Below are positions 18,036 through 24,709 of a DNA stretch of 44,868 nt, piece after piece. Below the pieces are notes generated by a model, which ran no database searches, had not been told where the DNA came from, and saw nothing but the letters and a program-made list of their open reading frames with translations. Made by a program: the position numbers and the translations under genes. Every line of letters starts with the position of its first letter. Position 1 is the stretch's first letter. Source of the DNA: Cellulomonas uda. Lineage in GTDB: Bacteria; Actinomycetota; Actinomycetes; Actinomycetales; Cellulomonadaceae. The stretch is from the NCBI RefSeq assembly GCF_006538705.1, contig NZ_BJLP01000034.1, forward strand, positions 1-44,868, written 5' to 3'.

Positions 18036-20564
18036 TCAGCCCGCACGGTCCACCAGCCCCGGCCCGAGCCGCGTCGCGCGGCCCGCGCGCAGCCGCACCC
18101 GCCGGACCGTCCCCGCGTGCTCGACCTCGCGCTCCTCGTCGCGCCCCGGGTGCAGGACCACCTCGACGAGCCGCCCCGCCGACCAGCGCACGTCGAGCGT
18201 CAGCGCACCCGGCGCGCGGACGCCGACCACCGCGCCGTCGGGCCACGACGATGGCAGCGCGGGCAGGACACGCACGCGCGTACGCGTCGCGGACACGAGC
18301 GCCTCCGCGATCGCGGCCACCAGCCCGAGGTTGCCGTCGACCTGGAACGGCGGGTGCGTCGAGAACAGGTTCGGCAGCAGACCGCCAGCGGTCGGGCCGT
18401 CGCCGCGCGCCGGCAGGAGGGCGTCCGCGAGCACCGACTCCAGCGCGGGACCGTCGCCGAGGCGCGCGCGCAACGCGGCCTTCCAGGCCATCGACCACCC
18501 GGTCGACCCGGGGCCGCGCGCGTCCAGGCTCGCGCGCGCCGCCTCGGCGACGTGACGTCCGGACCCGGGCACGGCGGGGCCGGACGCGTGCTCCCGCGGC
18601 GACCGTGCGGTGTCGCCGAGGAGCTCGTCGAGCGGGTACAGCCCGACGAGGTGGGAGAGGTGCCGGTGGTGCGGGTCCCGCGCGGGCGCGTCGTCGGGCC
18701 ACTCGCGCAGCAGGCCGCCCGCACCGGCACCCGGACGCGGCAGGCGCTCGAGCGCGTCCGCCCAGCGCGGCACCAAGGGCTCGTCGAGCCCGAGCACGTC
18801 GACCGCCTCGAGGCAGTGCGTCAGCAGGTCGCGCACCAGCGCGACGTCCATCGTCGAACCCGCGCACAACGCGACCGGCCGGCCATCGACGAGTCGCTCG
18901 TTCTCGGGTGACGACGACGGGCTCGGGACCAGCCCGCCCGCGCCGTCGGGTACCAGCCAGTCGAGCGCGAACGCGGCCGCACCGCGCAGCACCGGCCACA
19001 CCTCGCGCAGCACGTCCTCGTCCAGCGAGTAGGCGTAGCGGTCCCACAGGTGACGGCACAGCCACACGCCGCCCATCCACCACCCCGCCCATGCCGGGTC
19101 GCCCTGACCCCGGCCCACCGGCAGCGCCCAGCCCCACACGTCGCTGTTGTGGTGCGCGACCCAGCCGTCGCAGCCGTACAGCTCGCGCGCCACCGCCGTC
19201 CCCTGGAACGCCAGCAGCCGCACGAGGTCGACGAGCGGCCCGACGCACGCCCCGAGGCCGGTCGGCTCCGCCGCCCAGTAGGCCATCTGCAGGTTGATGT
19301 TCAGGGTGTACGCGCTCGACCAGGGCGGGCGGTGCTCGTCCATCCACCGCCCCTGGAGCGTCACGGGCGGCGCACCGGGCCGCGACGACGCCATGAGCAG
19401 GTAGCGGCCGAACGCGAACGCCGCCTGCGCACGCTGCGCGAGCGGCACGCCGCGGACCTCGTCGATCGCGTCGGGCAGGACGAGGTCCACGGGAGCCCCG
19501 AAGGACAGCGTGGTCGCGTCCGCGAGCGCCCGGTGGTCGGCCACGTGCCGACGCTCCGCCAGGTCGCCGTCCGCGGTCCCCCGCGCGAGCGCGGCGCTCG
19601 CGGCGCGCGTCGCGTCGGCGAGCGCGTCGCCCGGCGCCCGCAGCGGGCCCGGGTCCGGCCAGCGGGACGTCGTCGCGGTCGCCAGGACGGCCTCGACCCA
19701 CGTCGCGCCGGTCACGCGCACGCCGTCCCGCGCCGACGTCAGGCGTCCGTCGCTCGCGACGCGCAGGACCGCGGCGCCGACGAGCGTGCGGGCTGGTCCG
19801 TGCCGCGTCACGCCCGGCACGACCTGCTCGTGCGGCGGCGCGACGTCGAACGGCAGCTCGACGAGCACGCGGACCACGTCGGGGCCGACCGCGTCCGGGT
19901 CGCCCGCGTCGAGGCCGACCGCGTCGAGGCCGACCGCGTCGGTCTCGACCGCCGCGGGACCCGGATGGGCGCCCACGAGGCGCAGCGCCAGCGTGAACCG
20001 CGTGCCCGTGGCGCGCCAGCGGCCGTGCAGGCAGCCGTCCGGCGCGGACGCGAACCACCGCACGTCGAGCTCGCCCGGCGCCCCCGCACGCGGGGTCGTG
20101 AGCCGCTCGGTGACGAGGCCGTCGCGCAGGTCGAGGGCTCGCCCGCGGTACACGAAGTCCGCGGCGCGCCCGTCGTCGGCAGCACCGTCGTCGGCAGCAC
20201 CGTCGTCGGCGCCCCCGTCGTCGGGAAGGACGTCGGCCCACAGGTCGGCGAACGGCTGGTACGCCTGCGCGTACGGCCCCTGCAGGGACCCGAGGAGCGC
20301 GGCGGCCTCGTCGTGCCGGCCGTCGGCGACCGCGTCGCGCAGCCGCGCGAGCGTGCCCGGCCCCACGCCGCGCGCGCGCAGGTCCGCGAGCGCACGCGCC
20401 GGCCCGTCCGGGTGGCCGGACCACGCGGTCGCGTCGTTCACCTGCACGCGCGCGTCGCGCACCCCGCCGTGCACCATCGCGCCGAGCCGGCCGTTGCCCA
20501 CGGGGAACGCCTCGACCCACCGGCGCGCGGGGCCCGTGAACCGGAGCCGGTCACCGCCCGACAC
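18036..20564 (-). CDS. GH95 alpha-L-fucosidase
   Basis: The 842-residue protein is a family 95 enzyme. It has an N-terminal beta-sandwich beginning W-V-E-A-F-P-V-G-N-G-R-L-G, an (alpha/alpha)6 barrel with H-H-N-S-D-V-W-G-W (Asn473) and N-I-N-L-Q-M, and Q-V-D-G-N-L-G (Asp743) before the C-terminal beta domain. The Asn/Asp pair fits the inverting GH95 mechanism described for the Bifidobacterium enzyme AfcA. There is no signal peptide, so it should cleave alpha-1,2-linked fucose (possibly alpha-L-galactose) from imported oligosaccharides. The GTG start lies 10 bases after the permease stop. Two 15-bp tandem repeats in the N-terminal domain code for acidic repeats (see 19906 and 20170). Confidence 0.93.
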   Translation of the reverse strand: MSGGDRLRFTGPARRWVEAFPVGNGRLGAMVHGGVRDARVQVNDATAWSGHPDGPARALADLRARGVGPGTLARLRDAVADGRHDEAAALLGSLQGPYAQAYQPFADLWADVLPDDGGADDGAADDGAADDGRAADFVYRGRALDLRDGLVTERLTTPRAGAPGELDVRWFASAPDGCLHGRWRATGTRFTLALRLVGAHPGPAAVETDAVGLDAVGLDAGDPDAVGPDVVRVLVELPFDVAPPHEQVVPGVTRHGPARTLVGAAVLRVASDGRLTSARDGVRVTGATWVEAVLATATTSRWPDPGPLRAPGDALADATRAASAALARGTADGDLAERRHVADHRALADATTLSFGAPVDLVLPDAIDEVRGVPLAQRAQAAFAFGRYLLMASSRPGAPPVTLQGRWMDEHRPPWSSAYTLNINLQMAYWAAEPTGLGACVGPLVDLVRLLAFQGTAVARELYGCDGWVAHHNSDVWGWALPVGRGQGDPAWAGWWMGGVWLCRHLWDRYAYSLDEDVLREVWPVLRGAAAFALDWLVPDGAGGLVPSPSSSPENERLVDGRPVALCAGSTMDVALVRDLLTHCLEAVDVLGLDEPLVPRWADALERLPRPGAGAGGLLREWPDDAPARDPHHRHLSHLVGLYPLDELLGDTARSPREHASGPAVPGSGRHVAEAARASLDARGPGSTGWSMAWKAALRARLGDGPALESVLADALLPARGDGPTAGGLLPNLFSTHPPFQVDGNLGLVAAIAEALVSATRTRVRVLPALPSSWPDGAVVGVRAPGALTLDVRWSAGRLVEVVLHPGRDEEREVEHAGTVRRVRLRAGRATRLGPGLVDRAG
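19906..19950. repeat. 15-bp tandem repeat inside the GH95 gene
   Basis: Two exact copies of GCGTCGAGGCCGACC (19906-19935) are followed by a variant copy (19936-19950). On the minus strand they code for repeated G-L-D-A-V. The unit is a multiple of three, so copy-number change would keep the frame. Confidence 0.85.
20170..20225. repeat. 15-bp tandem repeat inside the GH95 gene coding for A-A-D-D-G
   Basis: Two exact copies of CCGTCGTCGGCAGCA (20170-20199), one variant (20200-20214) and a partial copy follow one another. They code for an acidic D-D-G-A-A repeat in the N-terminal domain, probably a surface loop. Confidence 0.85.
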
Positions 20565-20574
20565 GTGCGACGCC

Positions 20575-21570
20575 TCAGCCCTTGACGGCGCCGAAGATGA
20601 CGCCCTTGGTGAAGTGGCGCTGGACGAACGGGTACACGACGAGGATCGGGATCACCGCGAGCACCATCACGGCCATCTTCACGGGCATACCCGTGACGGC
20701 GCCCGCGCCGACGTCCACCTGCCCGGTGCCCGAGCCCGGCAGGGTCACGCCCTGCAGCACGTACGAGCGCAGGACGAGCTGCAGCGGCCACTTGGTGTTG
20801 TCGTTGATGTAGAGCATCGCGTTGAAGAACGCGTTCCAGTAGCCCACGCCGTAGAACAACGCGACGACGGCGACCACGGCCTTCGACATGGGCAGCACGA
20901 TCCGCAGCAGGATCCGCCAGTCACCCGCGCCGTCCATGCGCGCCGCGTCGAGGATCGCGTTGTCGATGCCCATGAAGAAGTTGCGCAGGATCAGGACGTT
21001 GAACGCCGAGACCGCGCCGGGCAGGATCAGCGCCCAGTACGTGTCGATCAGGTCGAGCGAGCTCACCAGCAGGTACGTCGGGATCATGCCCGCACCGAAG
21101 AACATGGTCACGAGGAACACGAACAGGATCGGCCGGTGCGCGAACGAGCCCGGGCGCGAGAGGCCGTACGCGGCGAGCACCGACACGACCACCGAGATGA
21201 CCGTGCCCACCGCGGTGACGCCGACGCTCACGAGCGCGGCCCGGGTCACGACGCCACCCGACAGGATCTGCGTGTAGGCGCGCAGCGTGAGGTCCCCGGG
21301 GACGACGACGAGCCCGCCCGCGTCGATGGACTCCTGCGTGGTCGACAGGCTCGTCACGACGACGGTCCACAGCGGGAACAGCACCGCGAGGACGACCAGC
21401 GTGAGGACGACGACCTTCGTCGTCTGACCCGCGAGCGAGGGGCGTTCCTCCCACACGGCGCGGTACTTGTTGCGGCGCGGCCGGCGCGGCCTCCTGCCAC
21501 GCGCGTCGTCGACGACGTCGCGTGGCAGCACCGCCGCCTGACCTGAGATCTCCGGACCGGTCCCCGTCAT
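20575..21570 (-). CDS. Carbohydrate ABC transporter permease, LplC/YtcP type
   Basis: The 331-residue protein has a basic cytoplasmic N-terminus of about 50 residues and then six predicted membrane helices. The EAA loop is I-L-D-A-A-R-M-D-G-A-G-D-W (about residues 215-227), where the ATPase docks. It ends in the F-T-K-G-V-I-F-G-A-V-K-G tail typical of LplC-type permeases for oligosaccharides. The ATG overlaps the stop of the LplB-type gene as ATGA. With the binding protein and LplB-type permease it forms an importer whose ATPase is not encoded here; a shared MsiK-type ATPase is likely. Confidence 0.93.
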   Translation of the reverse strand: MTGTGPEISGQAAVLPRDVVDDARGRRPRRPRRNKYRAVWEERPSLAGQTTKVVVLTLVVLAVLFPLWTVVVTSLSTTQESIDAGGLVVVPGDLTLRAYTQILSGGVVTRAALVSVGVTAVGTVISVVVSVLAAYGLSRPGSFAHRPILFVFLVTMFFGAGMIPTYLLVSSLDLIDTYWALILPGAVSAFNVLILRNFFMGIDNAILDAARMDGAGDWRILLRIVLPMSKAVVAVVALFYGVGYWNAFFNAMLYINDNTKWPLQLVLRSYVLQGVTLPGSGTGQVDVGAGAVTGMPVKMAVMVLAVIPILVVYPFVQRHFTKGVIFGAVKG

Positions 21571-22655
21571 GCGCGCTGGTACACCCCCGCCTCACCGAAC
21601 ACGTGCGCGAGCTTGTTCGCCCCGAGGACGAGCGCGAGGCTCACGACACCCTTGACCAGCCCCGCGGCGGCCGCGAAGCTCCAGTCCCCGTAGATGACAC
21701 CCTGGTAGTAGACGTAGGTGTCGATGACCTCGGACACCTGCGCACCGACCGCGTCGCGCTGCAGGATCAGCTGCTCGAACCCGACCGTCAGCGCGTCGCC
21801 GAGGCGCAGGATCAGCAGCAGGACGATGACGGGCCGCAGCGCGGGCAGCGTCACGTGCCACATGCGACGCCAGCGGTTCGCGCCGTCCATGACGGCGGCC
21901 TCGTACTGCTCGGGCGGCACCGTGCTGAGCGCGGCGAGGAAGATGATGATCCCCCAGCCGGCGTCCTTCCAGATCGACTGCGACGTGATGAGCACCAGGA
22001 ACGTGTCCGGGTTCGTCATGAACGTCACGGCGTGGTCGACGCCGTTGTTGCGCAGCGTCTGGTTGATGAGCCCCGCGCCGCCGAAGATCTGCTGGAAGAT
22101 CGTCACGACGAGCACCCACGAGAAGAAGTGGGGCAGGTAGACGATCGACTGGATGACCGTGCGGACGCGCGGCGAGACGACGCTGTTGAGCAGGAGCGCC
22201 AGGAAGATCGGGACCGGGAAGTAGAACACGAGCTGGAACAGCGTGATCGCGAGCGTGTTCTCGACCGCGTCGAGGAACAGCGGGTTGTCGAACACCCGCA
22301 CGAAGTTGTCCCAGCCGACGAAGGGGCTCGCGACGAAGCCCTGGTAGGGCGAGTAGTCCTGCCACGCGATGACGTTGCCGAGCATCGGGACGTACGCGAA
22401 CACGACCAGGAGCACGATCGCGGGCAGCGTCATGAGCAGCAGCGAGCGGTCGCGGCGCAGCCGGGTGGTCCACGGGACCGCACGGTGCGGCACGTTGGTG
22501 CCCGGCCGCCGCGGGCCGCGCGGCGCCCGCGTCCTGGCGGCCGTCCATGCGTCCGACCCTGCGGCCGGTCCGCTCGTCGGGCCGCTCGTCGGGCCGTCCG
22601 CAGGTGCCGCCGCCTCGTCGGCGGCGGCACCCTGCGTGAGTCGAGCACCCGTCAC
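21567..22655 (-). CDS. Carbohydrate ABC transporter permease, LplB type
   Basis: The 362-residue protein has a long Pro/Ala/Gly-rich cytoplasmic N-terminus (about 65 residues), then six predicted membrane helices starting around residue 71 (L-L-L-M-T-L-P-A-I-V-L-L). The EAA loop reads E-Q-Y-E-A-A-V-M-D-G-A-N-R-W. LplB-type permeases serve CUT1 importers for complex oligosaccharides. The GTG start (22655) overlaps the stop of the binding-protein gene as GTGA, so both are translationally coupled. Confidence 0.93.
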   Translation of the reverse strand: MTGARLTQGAAADEAAAPADGPTSGPTSGPAAGSDAWTAARTRAPRGPRRPGTNVPHRAVPWTTRLRRDRSLLLMTLPAIVLLVVFAYVPMLGNVIAWQDYSPYQGFVASPFVGWDNFVRVFDNPLFLDAVENTLAITLFQLVFYFPVPIFLALLLNSVVSPRVRTVIQSIVYLPHFFSWVLVVTIFQQIFGGAGLINQTLRNNGVDHAVTFMTNPDTFLVLITSQSIWKDAGWGIIIFLAALSTVPPEQYEAAVMDGANRWRRMWHVTLPALRPVIVLLLILRLGDALTVGFEQLILQRDAVGAQVSEVIDTYVYYQGVIYGDWSFAAAAGLVKGVVSLALVLGANKLAHVFGEAGVYQRA

Positions 22656-24319
22656 AGCTGGTCCAGGATCTCCTGGTAGAACGCGCGCAGCTCCTCGCCG
22701 CCCGACGCCTTCCAGGTCTCGACCGCGGGATCGAGGTCGGTGAGCTTCTTGCGGCCGCGCACGATGTCCTTCTCGAGGTCGACGAACGGCTGGCCGATCG
22801 ACGCGTAGCGCGCCGGCTCGACGATCTGCATCGCGAAGAACAGCGGCTCGGTCACGTACTGCGCCGCGCCCGCCATCCACGTGCTGTACGCCTCGACGAA
22901 GCCCGGGTACTGCACGCGTGCCTGCGCGACCGGCGGGTCCACCAGGAACATGTACGTGGGCTGCAGCTCGGTCGCCGCGAGCTCGGTCGGTACGGGCACG
23001 CCCTGGTCGTCCTTGGTGTAGTGCACCCCCTCGACGCCGTTGTTGATGACGTCGAACTCGGTGGTGCCGAACGGTGCGGCGAGGACGTTCGCGAGTGCGA
23101 GCAGCTCGGTGATGCGCGCCTCGTCGTCGGACTTCTTGAGGAAGGAGAAGATGTTCGCCGGGTTGCCCTGGAACAGCACGGGCGTGCCGCCGTCGGCCGC
23201 GATCGGCGCGAACGGCTGCTGCCAGTAGTCGGGGTTCGCGCCCAGGTTGTCGCGCAGCGCCTCGTGCCAGCCGCCCAGGCCGTCGCTCGCGATGAGGGAG
23301 CGCCCGCCCTGGAACCGGGTCTTCGCCTCGCCCGTGTTGCCGGCGACCGCGTCGGGGTGGACGGCGCCCGACGCGAACAGCTTCGCGGTCCACTCGAGCG
23401 CGGCGCGGTACTCCTCGGTCTCGACGCGGTTGACGAGCGTGTCGCCCTCGAGCGTCCACTTGGGGGGCACCGCGAACATCTGGGTCGCGGTGATCCACAG
23501 GTCCTCGGCGCCGTACACGTTGCCGCCCGTGAGCTCCTTCGCGAGGTCGAGCAGGTCCTGCGCCGAGCGCACGTCGACGGTGATGCCCTTGGCCTCGATG
23601 AGGTCCTTGCGGTAGAAGGTCGCGTCGGTGATGAGCTCGCCCGGGAACGGCAGGCCGTAGAGGCGGTCGTTGAACACGCAGAACTTCCACGCGGCGGTGG
23701 GGATGTTCGCGAGGTTCGGGTAGTCCTTGACCTTGTCGCCCGCGAGGAACGGCGTGAGGTCCTGGAACAGGTTCGGCACGATCTCCGAGCCGAACCGCGG
23801 CGGGATGTTCCACGTCGGGACGCACACCCAGTCCGGCACGTCCTTCGCGGACGCGAGCACGGTCGCGAGCTTGTCGCCGTACGTGTTGCCGTCCGAGATG
23901 CGGAACTCGATCGTCGAGCCGAGCGCGCCGTTGACCGCCTCGTAGTACTTGTTGCCCTGGACCGGCGGGATGGTGCCCCACAGGGGCGTCATCGCGGTGA
24001 ACGTCAGGCCCGTGCCCGGCGGCTCGGGGACCGACTGCACGAACGACTCCGGGATGGTCGTGTACCCCGGCGTCGAGCCGTCGACGCCCGGGACGTCGGG
24101 CTTCGCGTACTCCACGGGGTAGTACGCGGGCAGGATCTGCGCGGACACGGTCGCCTGCGCGGAGGGCGCGGCGGCGCCGCCCTGCCCGCCGCCGCTGCAC
24201 GCGGACAGCAGCGACGGCACACCGACGACCGCGGCACCCGCGGCGATCATCCCGAGGAACCCACGGCGGCCGACCTCCACGTCGGCGAGCCGGCCGGTTC
24301 GAGGGGTGGAGCTGTTCAT
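22652..24319 (-). CDS. Tat-type lipoprotein, oligosaccharide-binding protein of the ABC transporter
   Basis: The 555-residue extracellular solute-binding protein is of the LplA type, longer than simple sugar-binding proteins, as expected for large oligosaccharides. The signal peptide has twin arginines (Arg18-Arg19 in V-G-R-R-G-F-L-G), a moderately hydrophobic stretch and the lipobox L-L-S-A-C with Cys41. It should therefore be exported folded through Tat and lipidated. The start ATG 24319 has GAGGA upstream; a longer frame to 24568 crosses the promoter and operator and is rejected. The gene leads the operon binding protein-LplB-LplC-GH95. A promoter and an operator are described at 24452-24500. 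Confidence 0.93.
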   Translation of the reverse strand: MNSSTPRTGRLADVEVGRRGFLGMIAAGAAVVGVPSLLSACSGGGQGGAAAPSAQATVSAQILPAYYPVEYAKPDVPGVDGSTPGYTTIPESFVQSVPEPPGTGLTFTAMTPLWGTIPPVQGNKYYEAVNGALGSTIEFRISDGNTYGDKLATVLASAKDVPDWVCVPTWNIPPRFGSEIVPNLFQDLTPFLAGDKVKDYPNLANIPTAAWKFCVFNDRLYGLPFPGELITDATFYRKDLIEAKGITVDVRSAQDLLDLAKELTGGNVYGAEDLWITATQMFAVPPKWTLEGDTLVNRVETEEYRAALEWTAKLFASGAVHPDAVAGNTGEAKTRFQGGRSLIASDGLGGWHEALRDNLGANPDYWQQPFAPIAADGGTPVLFQGNPANIFSFLKKSDDEARITELLALANVLAAPFGTTEFDVINNGVEGVHYTKDDQGVPVPTELAATELQPTYMFLVDPPVAQARVQYPGFVEAYSTWMAGAAQYVTEPLFFAMQIVEPARYASIGQPFVDLEKDIVRGRKKLTDLDPAVETWKASGGEELRAFYQEILDQL

Positions 24320-24451
24320 GAGCGTCCTCACTCCCTTATGCGGACGAGCCCCGCGCACGCCTCGGTGCACGGGGTAAGACAGGCACCTGCTCGGCCAGAC
24401 ATCGGCGCGAGTCGACGCGCTGCGGACGGCCGCCGAACCGCCGACCCGGTT

Positions 24452-24467
24452 GTCGAAGCGGTTCGAC
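24452..24467. promoter_or_regulatory. LacI-type operator before the binding-protein gene
   Basis: GTCGAA-GCGG-TTCGAC forms 6-bp perfect arms; the core GAAGCGGTTC (24455-24464) matches GAANCGNTTC. It begins 4 bases past the predicted -10 hexamer of the minus-strand promoter, over the expected transcription start, a classical repressor position. Confidence 0.7.
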
Positions 24468-24471
24468 GGGG

Positions 24472-24500
24472 AACGTAGTCGGGATGCCGTCGGATTGCAA
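24472..24500 (-). promoter_or_regulatory. Predicted promoter of the transporter operon
   Basis: Read on the minus strand, -35 TTGCAA (24495-24500) and -10 TACGTT (24472-24477) are separated by 17 bases. The match to the vegetative consensus is partial, so this is a prediction. The operator lies immediately downstream. Confidence 0.45.
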
Positions 24501-24634
24501 CCATCCTCACCGATCCGGGTGGAGACCTCCGGCGTTGCCGGGTTCCGTGTCCGAAACCTGGACGTCAACGTGGTTCGTCCGGGCGATCACGCGCGCTCTG
24601 CCGCGATCACGGCACCGCTCGGTGCCGCCCGGAC

Positions 24635-24664
24635 TTGTGATCCACGCCATCGAATCGGTTCAAT
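24635..24664 (+). promoter_or_regulatory. Predicted GH3 promoter overlapped by an operator
   Basis: The -35 TTGTGA (24635-24640) and -10 TTCAAT (24659-24664) are 18 bases apart. The operator-like 14-mer TCGAATCGGTTCAA (24650-24663; core GAATCGGTTC at 24652-24661) overlaps the -10, so binding of the repressor and of RNA polymerase would be mutually exclusive. Confidence 0.5.
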
Positions 24665-24709
24665 GACCGGCGGCGACTGCCACCCTGTGCCGCCTGGAGG
24701 AGAGCGACC

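Larger units (their letters stand above)
24320..24709. promoter_or_regulatory. Divergent control region between the transporter operon and GH3
   Basis: This 390-base gap has no supported gene and is less G+C-rich than its flanks. It contains a minus-strand promoter candidate (24472-24500) with an operator (24452-24467) for the transporter operon. It also contains a plus-strand promoter candidate (24635-24664) with an operator (24650-24663) for GH3. The two operators are about 198 bp apart centre to centre, close to 19 helical turns, which could allow looping by a tetrameric or paired LacI-family repressor. Confidence 0.65.
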
